In this document: positions 9,186 through 17,199 of the stretch, one piece after another
Numbering within the stretch: position 1 is the stretch's first letter
Layout of the letters: each line of letters starts with the position of its first letter
Assembly (NCBI GenBank): GCA_021324095.1
Contig: JAJPJT010000110.1
Location: 1 to 64,000 of the forward strand
Length of the DNA stretch: 64,000 bases
Direction: 5' to 3'
Source of the DNA: Gammaproteobacteria bacterium
Lineage (GTDB): Bacteria; Pseudomonadota; Gammaproteobacteria; Xanthomonadales; Rhodanobacteraceae
Notes under the pieces: generated by a model
The model's database searches: none
The model's input: only the letters and a program-made list of their open reading frames with translations
Told to the model about the DNA's origin: nothing
Program-made: the position numbers and the translations under genes

Positions 9186-9866
9186 ATGTCACTGGCAGGC
9201 AAGCGCATCGCGGTCACGGGCGCGTTCGGTTCGCTGGGCGCGGCGATGGTGCAGGCAGCGCTGAAAGCTGGCGCAAAGGTCGCCGCGATCGACCGCGCGG
9301 AAGCGCCCGCGGACACGCACGGCGCGCCCATGTTCGGCAACGTCGATCTCGCCGACACCGCACGGGCGAAAACCGCGATCGATGCCGCCGCCCAGGCATT
9401 GGGCGGGCTCGACGCGCTGGTCAACATCGCCGGGACGTTCCGGTTCGAAACGCTGGCCGATGGCAGCCCGGATACGTTCGACCTGCTGTACCGGATCAAC
9501 CTGCGCACCGCTGTCGCGGCCAGCAAGGCCGCGCTGGCGCACCTGCCCGACGGCGGGCGCATCGTCAATATCGGTGCGGCTTCGGCGTTCAAGGGCAATG
9601 CTGGCGTTGCTGCCTACGCAGCATCGAAATCCGGGGTGATGCGTTTCACCGAATCGCTGGCCGAGGAACTGAAACCGCGCGGCATCACCGTGAACGCGGT
9701 GCTGCCGTCGATCATCGATACGCCGCCCAACCGCAAGGACATGCCCAAGGCGGATTTCGGCAAGTGGGTGAAACCCGCGCAGCTTGCCGACGTAATCGTG
9801 TTCCTGTTGTCCGATCAGGCGTCCGCGATCACGGGTGCGTTGATTCCGGTGGTCGGGCGGGTGTAG
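9186..9866 (+). CDS. Short-chain dehydrogenase/reductase
   Basis: Classical SDR oxidoreductase, 226 residues. NAD(P)-binding TGAFGSLG at 11-18 (one substitution from TGxxxGxG), NIAG at 80-83, catalytic Ser in NIGAAS and Tyr144/Lys148 in YAASK. Acidic Asp36 after the second strand (AAIDRA) favours NAD. A strong AAGGAGG lies 7 bp before ATG 9186. Substrate unknown. Single gene, followed by a dispersed repeat. Confidence 0.85.
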   Translation: MSLAGKRIAVTGAFGSLGAAMVQAALKAGAKVAAIDRAEAPADTHGAPMFGNVDLADTARAKTAIDAAAQALGGLDALVNIAGTFRFETLADGSPDTFDLLYRINLRTAVAASKAALAHLPDGGRIVNIGAASAFKGNAGVAAYAASKSGVMRFTESLAEELKPRGITVNAVLPSIIDTPPNRKDMPKADFGKWVKPAQLADVIVFLLSDQASAITGALIPVVGRV

Positions 9867-9869
9867 CCA

Positions 9870-9985
9870 TATATGCCGTCATGCCGGCGAAGGCCGGCAT
9901 CCAGTCGTTCGCAAGCGAATCGCGCTCGAGGACTGGACCCCGGCCCCGGATCAGACGCATTTCCGGGGCTCTGCGCCGGGGTGCG
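9870..9985. repeat. Dispersed GCCGGCGAAGGCCGGCATCCAG repeat
   Basis: Intergenic region between SDR and fbp (convergent). It has the common proteobacterial word CCGGCGAAGGCCGGCATCC, then GGACCCCGGCCCCGG and GCGCCGGGGTGC, which can fold into hairpins. Related copies lie near 38742-38822 and 47590-47755. Confidence 0.6.
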
Positions 9986-10000
9986 AGCAAACAAGCGCGG

Positions 10001-11008
10001 TTACGCATTTTCGAGGTGGTACTTCGTCGCCATTTCCACCTCATTCTTCGAACCCAGGAACACCGGCACGCGCTGGTGCAGTTGCGTCGGTTGCACATCG
10101 AGTATGCGTGAACGGCCCGTCGTCGCCGCGCCGCCGGCCTGCTCGATGATGAAGCTCATCGGGTTGGCTTCGTACATCAGGCGCAACTTGCCACCTTTCG
10201 ATTTCACCTTCTCGTCCAGCGGGTAGACGAAGATGCCGCCGCGGGTCAGGATGCGGTGCACGTCGGCGACCATCGACGCCACCCAGCGCATATTGAAGTC
10301 GCGTCCGCGCGGGCCCGTCTTGCCCGCGAGCATATCCGCCACATAGCGCTGCATCGGCGCTTCCCAGAAGCGCTGGTTCGACATGTTGACCGCGAATTCC
10401 GAGGTTTCCACCGGGATCTTCGCATTGGCACGTGTCAGCCGGAAACTGCCGATCTCCCGATCCAGCGTGAACACGTTGACGCCGTGACCCGTGGTCAGCA
10501 CCAGCAGCGTGCTCGGCCCGTACACGCAGTAGCCCGCGGCCACTTGGCGCGTGCCCGGCTGCAGGAAGTCCGTCTCACCCGGATGCGTCACGCCCTCGGG
10601 GCAGCGCAGCACCGAGAAAATCGTGCCGACCGAAATATCCACGTCGATGTTGCTGGAACCGTCCAGCGGATCGAACAGCAACAAGTAGTTCCCTTTTGGA
10701 TACGCGTCGGGAATCGGATACGGGTCGGCCATTTCCTCTGACGCGCAGGCTGCGAGATGGCCGCCCCAGGCGTTCGCTTCCAGAAGAATTTCATTCGAAA
10801 GGACGTCCAGCTTCTTCTGTGCCTCGCCCTGCACGTTGCCCGTCCCGGCTTCGCCGAGGACGCCGCCCAGCGCGCCCTTGCCGATCGCGATGGAAATGCG
10901 CTTGCAGGCCCGCGCGACCACTTCGATCAGCAGGCGCAAATCGGCGTTGACGTGGTCGTCGCGGCGTTGTTCCTCGATCAGGTGCTGGGTGAGCGAAATG
11001 GGTTCCAT
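10001..11008 (-). CDS. fbp: Class I fructose-1,6-bisphosphatase
   Basis: Gluconeogenic enzyme hydrolysing fructose-1,6-bisphosphate to fructose-6-phosphate. 335 residues, typical. Metal-binding signature [11 protein letters not shown] at 112-122, preceded by ASEEM (89-93). The C-terminal [19 protein letters not shown] matches the substrate site. Start ATG 11008 gives the canonical [11 protein letters not shown]-terminus; a purine-rich GAGGAC lies upstream. Convergent with the SDR, divergent from the GST gene set. Confidence 0.96.
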   Translation of the reverse strand: MEPISLTQHLIEEQRRDDHVNADLRLLIEVVARACKRISIAIGKGALGGVLGEAGTGNVQGEAQKKLDVLSNEILLEANAWGGHLAACASEEMADPYPIPDAYPKGNYLLLFDPLDGSSNIDVDISVGTIFSVLRCPEGVTHPGETDFLQPGTRQVAAGYCVYGPSTLLVLTTGHGVNVFTLDREIGSFRLTRANAKIPVETSEFAVNMSNQRFWEAPMQRYVADMLAGKTGPRGRDFNMRWVASMVADVHRILTRGGIFVYPLDEKVKSKGGKLRLMYEANPMSFIIEQAGGAATTGRSRILDVQPTQLHQRVPVFLGSKNEVEMATKYHLENA

Positions 11009-11126
11009 GTCCGGGTCCTCATAAGGGCCGGCCATTGTCCCGGCTTTGCATGGGGCCCGCCACTGCTGACATCACGCTGTCAGCAGCGACTGCGCACACT
11101 GCGCTTGCACTGCAGAGGAGTTCCAC

Positions 11127-11309
11127 ATGCATCGCTGGTCCAGCTTGGTTGCTGCGTTCCGCCCCGCCGCGCAGTGGCGCGCGCTGGTCGAAGGCTGGCC
11201 GCCGCTGGTTGTCGAAGCCGGCGCGCCGCGTCACTCGCGTGGCAGACGGATTGCACCGCCCATTCGGTTTGTTCGTGTTCCCCACACCCTTCAGGAGGTT
11301 CGCCCATGA
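11127..11309 (+). CDS. Possible 60-residue leader or small protein upstream of GST
   Basis: Small open frame with GAGGAG six bases before its ATG, ending in TGA that overlaps the GST start (ATGA). This geometry would allow translational coupling. The product is Trp/Arg/Pro-rich with no signal peptide, helix or known motif. Could be a real small gene, a leader, or chance in GC-rich DNA. Confidence 0.3.
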   Translation: MHRWSSLVAAFRPAAQWRALVEGWPPLVVEAGAPRHSRGRRIAPPIRFVRVPHTLQEVRP

Positions 11310-11950
11310 ACGCGCATTTTCCCGTCACCTTTTTCCACGCCCCACACAGCCGCTCCGGCATCACGCGCGCGATGTTCGAGGAACTCGGCGTGCCGTTCGA
11401 CCTGGTCGCGCTCAATCTGAAGGCTGGCGAGCAGCGCACGGCCGACTATCTTGCGATCAATCCGATGGGCAAGGTGCCGGCGATCCGGCACGAGGGCGTG
11501 CTGGTCACCGAGCAACCCGCGATCCTGATGTACCTCGCCGACCTGTACCCGGAGAAAAACCTTGCGCCGACACCCGGTGATCCGCTGCGCGGGCCCTACC
11601 TCCGCTGGATGGTGTTCTACGGATCCTGCTTCGAGCCGGCCATGATGGACTTTTCCGAGAAGCGCAAGCCGATGTCGCCGATTGCCTGTGCGTATGGCGA
11701 CTACGACACCGTGATGCAGACCATCGCCGCACAACTGGAGCAGGGTCCGTGGTTGCTCGGCGAGCGCTTCACCGCTGCCGACGTGCTGTGGGGCGGCGCG
11801 CTGAACTTCGGCATGCTGTTCAAGCTGGTGCCGGAGCTGCCGGTGTTCCGTGCCTACGTCGATCGCGTGCAGGCGCGCCCCGCGATCCGGCGCGCACGCG
11901 AACTGGACGAAGAATTGGCGAAAGAGCAGGAAGAGGCGCTGGCGGCGTGA
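11306..11950 (+). CDS. Glutathione S-transferase family protein
   Basis: Cytosolic GST-fold protein, 214 residues. N-terminal thioredoxin-like domain (about 1-80) with HSRSGITRAMFEELG where the catalytic Ser/Cys would lie, NPMGKVPAI carrying the cis-Pro, and TEQPAILMYLA for the gamma-glutamyl site. Helical C-terminal domain follows (RFTAADVLWGGAL, a typical N-capping box region). AGGAGG lies 10 bp before ATG 11306. First of three genes joined by GTGA overlaps, so probably co-translated with them. Confidence 0.87.
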   Translation: MNAHFPVTFFHAPHSRSGITRAMFEELGVPFDLVALNLKAGEQRTADYLAINPMGKVPAIRHEGVLVTEQPAILMYLADLYPEKNLAPTPGDPLRGPYLRWMVFYGSCFEPAMMDFSEKRKPMSPIACAYGDYDTVMQTIAAQLEQGPWLLGERFTAADVLWGGALNFGMLFKLVPELPVFRAYVDRVQARPAIRRARELDEELAKEQEEALAA

Positions 11951-12468
11951 ACGCGATCGCCGGCAAACCGCCGCCGCACCCGGTGCCGCATGACTTCGAC
12001 TTCGAATTCGGCCGCTGGCGCGTGCACAACGAGCGCTTGAAATCGCGGCTGTCTGGATGCCGCGAGTGGGAACACTTCGAAGCCGCGAACGAATGCCATC
12101 CGATCCTGGGCGGGATGGGCAATCGCGAAGAGATGGTCACGGACGACCTCGGCGACACCCGTTTCATCGGCACCGCGCTGCGCCTGTTCAATCCCGCGAC
12201 CCGGCAATGGAGCATCTGGTGGGCCGACAACCGGCGTGGCGTGCTGGAGCCGCCGGTACGCGGCACCTTCGCGCACGGCATCGGCACCTTTTTTGGCGAT
12301 GACGAGCACGAGGGCCGGCCGGTGCGCGTGCGCTTCATCTGGGACGCGCGCGAACCGGCGCGTCCGCATTGGGAACAAGCCTTTTCGACGGACGACGGTG
12401 CGACCTGGGAAACAAACTGGGTGATGCGGTTCACCCGCCTCGCCGCGCCGTCGGGAGAGGCTGCGTGA
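11947..12468 (+). CDS. DUF1579-like hypothetical protein
   Basis: Cytoplasmic protein of 173 residues with GTG start overlapping the GST stop (GTGA). FDFEFGRWRVHNER near the N-terminus, GTALRLFNPATRQWSIWW and a WETNWVMRF C-terminus resemble small lipocalin-like beta-barrel families (DUF1579 group). No signal peptide. The coupling to a GST and a NIPSNAP gene suggests a shared, unidentified detoxification or metabolic role (inference). Confidence 0.65.
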   Translation: MNAIAGKPPPHPVPHDFDFEFGRWRVHNERLKSRLSGCREWEHFEAANECHPILGGMGNREEMVTDDLGDTRFIGTALRLFNPATRQWSIWWADNRRGVLEPPVRGTFAHGIGTFFGDDEHEGRPVRVRFIWDAREPARPHWEQAFSTDDGATWETNWVMRFTRLAAPSGEAA

Positions 12469-13229
12469 AGGACGCCGTCTTGCCATCGATCGCGCCCAGA
12501 TCCGTCGATTGCGCGGTGATCGAGCTGCGCCAGTACACCCTGCACCCGGGGATGCGCGAAACCCTGATCGGCTTGTTCGAACGCGAGTTCGTCGAATCGC
12601 AGGAGGCCTGCGGCGCGCGCGTGATCGGGCAGTTTCGCGACCTCGATCGACCGGATCGTTTCGTGTGGTTGCGCGGGTTCGCCGACATGCCAGGCCGCAA
12701 ACAGGCGCTCGCGGACTTCTACGGCGGTCCGGTATGGAAGGCGCACCGCGATGCCGCCAACGCGACGATGATCGATTCCGACGATGTCTTGTTGCTGCGG
12801 CCGGCGTGGTCCCGAGCAGGATTCGATCACGACCCAGCCACGCGGCCGGACCTCGGCAGCACGGTGGCGAGCGAGGCGCGCTTCGTCGCGCGGGTCTACG
12901 TGTTCGGCGCGCCGGTCGAATCGGATTTGGCCGAATGGTTTCGACACGCGGTCATTCCGCTGTTCGACGAACTGGGTGCATCGACCGTTGCGGTTCTCGT
13001 CACCGAGGATGCGGAAAACAACTTTCCCGCACTGCCGGTGCGCGAGGGCGAGCACGTCCTGGTGTGGATTGCGCGGTTTGACGACCACGCAGCGCAGGCG
13101 CGCTTTTTCGAGGCCGTGGGGCGATCGCGCCGCTGGAACGAGGAACTGTTGCCGGTCCTGCGGCGCAGGCTGCTCGACAAACCGGCGCTCTTGCGGCTGG
13201 CGCCGAGCGCGCGGTCGGCACTGCGTTGA
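12465..13229 (+). CDS. NIPSNAP family protein
   Basis: Soluble protein of 254 residues starting with GTG overlapping the upstream stop (GTGA). It contains a NIPSNAP ferredoxin-like repeat: VIELRQYTLHPGMRETL near 17-33, then FVWLRGFADMPGR, and a degenerate second half (ARVYVFGAPVESDL, VWIARFDDHAAQ). The molecular function of the family is poorly defined. Third and last gene of the coupled trio; a 15-bp GC-rich hairpin follows. Confidence 0.75.
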   Translation: MKDAVLPSIAPRSVDCAVIELRQYTLHPGMRETLIGLFEREFVESQEACGARVIGQFRDLDRPDRFVWLRGFADMPGRKQALADFYGGPVWKAHRDAANATMIDSDDVLLLRPAWSRAGFDHDPATRPDLGSTVASEARFVARVYVFGAPVESDLAEWFRHAVIPLFDELGASTVAVLVTEDAENNFPALPVREGEHVLVWIARFDDHAAQARFFEAVGRSRRWNEELLPVLRRRLLDKPALLRLAPSARSALR

Positions 13230-13273
13230 CTGGCTTGGTTGAAAGGTAATTGGCTGGCGGTTGTCCCCCACCC

Positions 13274-13305
13274 CTCCCCCTCCCCCGCAAGCGGGGGAGG
13301 GGGAG
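13274..13305. repeat. Perfect 15-bp inverted repeat, dispersed-repeat or terminator hairpin
   Basis: CTCCCCCTCCCCCGC, AA loop, GCGGGGGAGGGGGAG. Forms a very stable stem after the NIPSNAP gene and before the WYL regulator. No U-tract on either strand, so it is either a weak terminator or a copy of the common CTCCCCC-GCAA-GGGGGAG dispersed hairpin related to the element inside mgtA. Confidence 0.7.
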
Positions 13306-13349
13306 TGATTGTTGCGCCATGCGCAACGATTTTGTGATAGAAGCGGGCG

Positions 13350-14042
13350 ATGCGCCGCGCCGACAGACTGTTCCTGATCATCCACGCCTTGCAGGGCCGC
13401 CGCACCGCGCTGCCCGCGCGGCGGCTCGCCGACAGCCTGGGCGTGTCGCTGCGCACGGTGTATCGCGATGTTTCTGACCTCCAGACCAGCGGCGTGGCGA
13501 TCGAGGGCGAGGCCGGTGTCGGCTACCTGCTGCGCAAGGGTTCGGACATTCCGCCGCTGATGTTCACCGCCGAGGAACTGGAAGCGCTGGTGGTCGGCAC
13601 GCGTTTCGTGCGCGCGTTCGCCGGAGGCAAACTCGCGGACGGCGCGAAGTCCGCGTTGCTCAAGATCGATGCCGTACTGCCACCGGAATTGCGCGGCCGG
13701 GACGATCGTTCGCGCGTGTTCGTGCCGCAACGCTGGTACGAAGCCAAATCGGGTGTTGTCGATGCGCTGCATGAAGCGATCGGCTCGCGACGCGTGCTGA
13801 GGATCGAATATCGCGATGCGGGCGAAGCAACGAGCACGCGCGAAATCGAACCGCTGTGTCTGGCCTGCTGGGGCCGGGTGTGGACGCTCGGCGCATGGTG
13901 CCGACTGCGCAAGGACTTCCGCAATTTCCGTCCCGACCGCATGCAGTTCATCGCGACCGGCGAAATCTTCGCCGAAACGCGGGAGCGCGGTCTGGACGCC
14001 TACCTTGCACATGCAGGCGTGCCGCACCAGCGGATCGAGTAA
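13350..14042 (+). CDS. WYL-domain HTH transcriptional regulator (YafY-like)
   Basis: DNA-binding regulator of 230 residues. N-terminal DeoR-type winged helix (about 1-60: RRLADSLGVSLRTVYRDVSD), then a WYL ligand-sensing domain (about 140-225) with RVLRIEYRDAG, TREIEPLCLACWGRVWTLGAWC and RNFRPDRM. In place of Trp-Tyr-Leu it reads W-T-L. Ligand and target unknown; the upstream GST trio or the downstream Xre-RES pair are neighbours. Confidence 0.85.
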   Translation: MRRADRLFLIIHALQGRRTALPARRLADSLGVSLRTVYRDVSDLQTSGVAIEGEAGVGYLLRKGSDIPPLMFTAEELEALVVGTRFVRAFAGGKLADGAKSALLKIDAVLPPELRGRDDRSRVFVPQRWYEAKSGVVDALHEAIGSRRVLRIEYRDAGEATSTREIEPLCLACWGRVWTLGAWCRLRKDFRNFRPDRMQFIATGEIFAETRERGLDAYLAHAGVPHQRIE

Positions 14043-14062
14043 GCGCAAGTACGGCCTGTGGT

Positions 14063-14091
14063 TGCCGTGACTGCATACATGCAGTAATATT
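14063..14091 (+). promoter_or_regulatory. Promoter and palindromic operator of the Xre-RES pair
   Basis: TTGCCG (14063-14068), 17-bp spacer, TAATAT (14086-14091). The spacer is filled by a perfect palindrome, ACTGCAT-AC-ATGCAGT (14071-14086). That is where an antitoxin dimer would block polymerase, as known for Xre/MbcA antitoxins. The assignment to this antitoxin is inference from position. Confidence 0.65.
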
Positions 14092-14117
14092 GGCATGAGC
14101 TTTATGGAGGAACGTCC

Positions 14118-14534
14118 ATGAAGGAGCGTGCCGAACACGTCGAAGATGCTCGCGGGTCGTACCGGGTGCTGCCGGAATCGGGTTTGGAGGGGCCGGCGCT
14201 GCGCGCGTTCTTCAATCTCGCCGAGCGCTGGAAACTGCGTGTCGCCGAACAACGCAAGTTGCTGGGTGATCCGCCGGAATCCACCTTCTACAAATGGAAG
14301 CGTGAACGCGACGGGGCACTGTCGCGCGATACGCTGGAACGCATCAGTTATCTCCTGGGCATCTACAAGGCGCTGGCGATCCTGTTCCCGCAGCCCGATC
14401 GCGCGGATGCATGGCTGCGCAAGTCCAACACCGCGCCGACCTTCGGCGGCAAGTCGGCGCTGGAACGCATGTTGTCCGGCAATGTGTCCGACCTGTTCGT
14501 GGTGCGGCAGTATCTCGACGCTCAGCGTGGGTGA
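14118..14534 (+). CDS. Xre/MbcA/ParS-family antitoxin
   Basis: Antitoxin of a type II pair, 138 residues. N-terminal HTH-like domain (LRVAEQRKLLGDPPESTFYKW), then the MbcA/ParS toxin-binding domain: ALAILFPQPDRADAWLRKSN, FGGKSALERMLSGN and VVRQYLDAQ. It normally binds and inactivates a RES-domain NAD-degrading toxin and represses its own promoter. GGAGG precedes ATG 14118 by 7 bp. The RES gene follows after 124 bp. Confidence 0.88.
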   Translation: MKERAEHVEDARGSYRVLPESGLEGPALRAFFNLAERWKLRVAEQRKLLGDPPESTFYKWKRERDGALSRDTLERISYLLGIYKALAILFPQPDRADAWLRKSNTAPTFGGKSALERMLSGNVSDLFVVRQYLDAQRG

Positions 14535-14539
14535 GCCGG

Positions 14540-14571
14540 CGCGCTTGCGAACTGCCGGGGCAGTTCGCGCG
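14540..14571. promoter_or_regulatory. Inverted repeat between antitoxin and toxin
   Basis: GCGAACTGCC, short GGG loop, GCAGTTCGC within a longer GCGC-rich imperfect stem, directly after the antitoxin stop. Could attenuate read-through into the toxin gene and help keep antitoxin in excess. No U-tract, so termination is unproven. Confidence 0.45.
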
Positions 14572-14658
14572 CTGACGAACGCACGGCCACGGATGGCCGG
14601 GCCGCTTGCGGTGTAACCGATCTCGGTATCCGAGAAACGCCGCGCTCACACTTTCCCA

Positions 14659-15354
14659 ATGTCATCCGGTGATCCGCCAATCCACCGCATCCGCTGGCAA
14701 CGCGCCTACCGCATCGTGCCCAGCCGGTTTCCGCCGATCGGCGTGTTCGACGCGATTGCCGATCCCAAGGACCTGGGCGCGCTGTACCAGATCGAGTCCT
14801 TGACCAATCCGCGCCTGCGGGAGGAATGGGGCGAGTTGGCGAACGTGCCGAAGGAACACCGCGTCAGCGGTCCGGGCACGACGCCGCTGATGGCCGCGTT
14901 CACACACCTCAATCCCGAGGGCAGCCGATTTTCCGACGGCAGCTATGGCGTGCTGTACCTCGCGCACGAATTCGACACCGCGGTCGAGGAAACCGTGTAC
15001 CACCGCGAGCAGTTCCTGAAAGCGACGAGGGAACCCTCCATCGACATCACGATGCGCACATACGTCAGCGGAGTGCACGGCTTGCTGCACGACATCCGCG
15101 GCGGCTGGAAAGCCGAGCACGATCCGGACAGCTATGCCGCGTCGCAGAAGCTCGGCGCAAAATTGCGCGCTGAAGGATCAAGCGGACTCGCGTACAACAG
15201 CGTGCGTTGCAAAGGCGGTGAATGCGCGGCGCTCTTTTATCCCGACCTCGCCTCACCCTGCGTGCAGGGCAAACACCTGATGTACCGCTGGGACGGCGAG
15301 CGCATTGCGCAGGTGCTGGAGGTCAGCGCGGTGAGGCGATCTTCGACTGCGTAG
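14659..15354 (+). CDS. RES-domain toxin
   Basis: Toxin partner of the upstream Xre antitoxin, 231 residues. RES toxins deplete cellular NAD. Visible elements: WQRAYRIVPSRFPP (the Arg), FSDGSYGVLYLAHEFDTAVEETVYHRE (the Glu region) and GLAYNSVRCKGGECAALF (the Ser region near 180). Length and order antitoxin-toxin are standard. The 124-bp gap to the antitoxin is longer than usual and holds a hairpin. Confidence 0.87.
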   Translation: MSSGDPPIHRIRWQRAYRIVPSRFPPIGVFDAIADPKDLGALYQIESLTNPRLREEWGELANVPKEHRVSGPGTTPLMAAFTHLNPEGSRFSDGSYGVLYLAHEFDTAVEETVYHREQFLKATREPSIDITMRTYVSGVHGLLHDIRGGWKAEHDPDSYAASQKLGAKLRAEGSSGLAYNSVRCKGGECAALFYPDLASPCVQGKHLMYRWDGERIAQVLEVSAVRRSSTA

Positions 15355-15365
15355 ACTGGAAGAAC

Positions 15366-15437
15366 GACAGCGGATTTCGACCACCACGGATTTCCGGATC
15401 AGATGCTTTATCCGTGCGAATCCGTGGTTGAAACCTG
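15366..15437. repeat. CACGGAT-rich dispersed repeat, copy 3
   Basis: Between convergent RES toxin and phhA. Contains CACCACGGATTTCCGGATCAG and ATCCGTGCGAATCCGTGG, partly self-complementary. Same word family as near 3965 and 5298. Confidence 0.5.
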
Positions 15438-15450
15438 CCGTACCGGGCGA

Positions 15451-16341
15451 TCACGTATCGTTGGTTTTTGTCCAACCTTCTCCGGTGCCGCGATTGAAGA
15501 GCTTGTCGCCGGCTTGCACTTCCCCGGCGGGGAAGGCGGGCTGGTCCTTGAGGCGCGCATAGATCGGGGTGAAGTCGGGGCGGGTCGCGTCCATCAGCTG
15601 CTGGAAGCTGTCGATCACAAAATAAGTTTGCTGGTAGGTGTCGATCTTGTACTTCGTGCGCATGATGCGTTCGAGGTCGAAGCCGATCCGGTTGGGCGCA
15701 TCCGATTCGAGGCAATAGATCGATTCGCCCTTGGAGCTGACGATGCCGGAACCGTAGATGCGCACGCCTTCCGGCGTGTCGATCAGCCCGAACTCGACCG
15801 TGTACCAGTACAAACGCGTCAGGTTCATCAGCGCGTCGGCGCCGAGCCTGTGCGCCTTGACGCCGCCGCGGCCGTACGCCTGCACGTAATCGGCGAACAC
15901 CGGGTTCAGCAGCATCGGCACGTGGCCAAACAGGTCGTGGAACAGGTCGGGCTCGGAAAGATAATCGAGCTGTTCGGGTTTCCTGATCCACCAGGTCACC
16001 GGGAAACGCCGGTTGGCGAGATGGTCGAAAAAGATTTCGTCAGGCAGCAGGCCCTCGACGCCGACGATTTCCCAATCCGTGCCGGCTTTCAGCACCTTGT
16101 TCAAATCCTGAAACTTCGGGATCGCGTCCGGCGACATGCCGAAGCGTTCCTGGTTTTCGAGGAACTCGTTGCAGGCGCGGCCGCGCAAAACTTCGCGCTG
16201 GCGGCGAAACAGTGTGGCCCAGACTTCGTGCTCGGTACGGGTGTAGTCCGCCCACGGCTGCTCGACCGTCGCGGTGGTGTAGACGGGAATGTAGCCCCGG
16301 TCGGTCTGCTGGTGTTCGACGCGGCGTGGCGTGGTGTTCAT
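15451..16341 (-). CDS. phhA: Phenylalanine-4-hydroxylase
   Basis: Tetrahydropterin-dependent, iron enzyme converting phenylalanine to tyrosine. 296 residues, the usual bacterial size with no ACT domain. Iron ligands His135 and His140 in LFHDLFGHVPML, and Glu183 in WYTVEFGL. GIVSSKGESIYCL provides the pterin-side loop. Start ATG 16341 gives MNTTPRRVEHQQTDRGY. Divergent from the PlsC-type gene. The pterin-reductase-like SDR at 57.9 kb could serve the cofactor cycle, but that is speculative. Confidence 0.95.
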   Translation of the reverse strand: MNTTPRRVEHQQTDRGYIPVYTTATVEQPWADYTRTEHEVWATLFRRQREVLRGRACNEFLENQERFGMSPDAIPKFQDLNKVLKAGTDWEIVGVEGLLPDEIFFDHLANRRFPVTWWIRKPEQLDYLSEPDLFHDLFGHVPMLLNPVFADYVQAYGRGGVKAHRLGADALMNLTRLYWYTVEFGLIDTPEGVRIYGSGIVSSKGESIYCLESDAPNRIGFDLERIMRTKYKIDTYQQTYFVIDSFQQLMDATRPDFTPIYARLKDQPAFPAGEVQAGDKLFNRGTGEGWTKTNDT

Positions 16342-16428
16342 CGTGAAATCCTCATCGGCACGGGCCCAGTGTAAGCCCGCCGCCGCGAAGCTGCGCGCAA
16401 CGATATGCCCACGTTAAAGTATTGATCC

Positions 16429-17199
16429 TTGATCGAGGTTGCGGAGGCCCTGGCCTTGGGTCCGTTGCGTTGCGCGTGGCGCTTGCCGCTGTTGCTGCTG
16501 GTGGTACTGGGCGGTTGCCTCGCGGCGATCTTCCTGTTGCCGCGCGGGCCGCGGCCGGGCACCGCCGGCGCGAGCCTGCTGCGCAATTGGTCGCGCCTGT
16601 TCCTGCGCCTGTTCGGCGTGCGCGTGGTACAGATGGGCGAACCCCTGCACGACCCGGTGATGTTCGTCGCCAACCACGGTTCATGGATGGACATCACCGT
16701 GCTGCATGCAATCCGTCCGGCGGATTTCGTGGCCAAGGCCGAGATCGGGCGCTGGCCGCTGGTCGGCTGGATGGCGCGTCGCGGCGGCACGATTTTCCAC
16801 CAGCGCGGCAGCAATGATTCCCTCGCCTCGGTGATGGAGGTGATGAGCGGCCGGCTGCGTGCGGACCGCAGCATTGCCGCATTTCCCGAAGGCGGTACCG
16901 CCCCGGCCGGCACCTTGAAGGTGTTTCATGCGCGCATCCTGCAGGCGGCGCTGGACGCCGCGGCACCGGTGCAGCCGGTGGCGCTGCGCTACCTGCGCGA
17001 CGGCGTGCCCGCCACGGAAGTGCTGTTCACGCCGGGCGAGGGCTTCATGCACAACGTCTTTCGCGTGATGGCGACACGATCACTGACCGCCGAGGTGCAT
17101 TTTCTGAAACCGGTGCCATTTGATCCGGAAGGGGGCCGTCGCCGGATGGCCGCAACCGCGCGTGCCGAAATCGCCCAGGTGCTGGGTATTGCTGCATGA
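16429..17199 (+). CDS. PlsC-family 1-acyl-glycerol-3-phosphate acyltransferase-like protein
   Basis: Membrane acyltransferase of about 256 residues. N-terminal hydrophobic segment (18-37), catalytic NHGSWMD (82-88, HX4D), FHQRG (block II) and FPEGG (152-156, block III). The likely role is acylation of lysophosphatidate or a related lipid. The start is a TTG at 16429 and is uncertain; no better ATG exists before the hydrophobic segment. Its stop overlaps the next gene (ATGA). Confidence 0.82.
   Translation: MIEVAEALALGPLRCAWRLPLLLLVVLGGCLAAIFLLPRGPRPGTAGASLLRNWSRLFLRLFGVRVVQMGEPLHDPVMFVANHGSWMDITVLHAIRPADFVAKAEIGRWPLVGWMARRGGTIFHQRGSNDSLASVMEVMSGRLRADRSIAAFPEGGTAPAGTLKVFHARILQAALDAAAPVQPVALRYLRDGVPATEVLFTPGEGFMHNVFRVMATRSLTAEVHFLKPVPFDPEGGRRRMAATARAEIAQVLGIAA

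Noticed and set aside
11820-14252. 810-codon minus-strand open frame
   Set aside because: Antisense to four well-supported plus-strand genes with recognisable domains and coupled starts.
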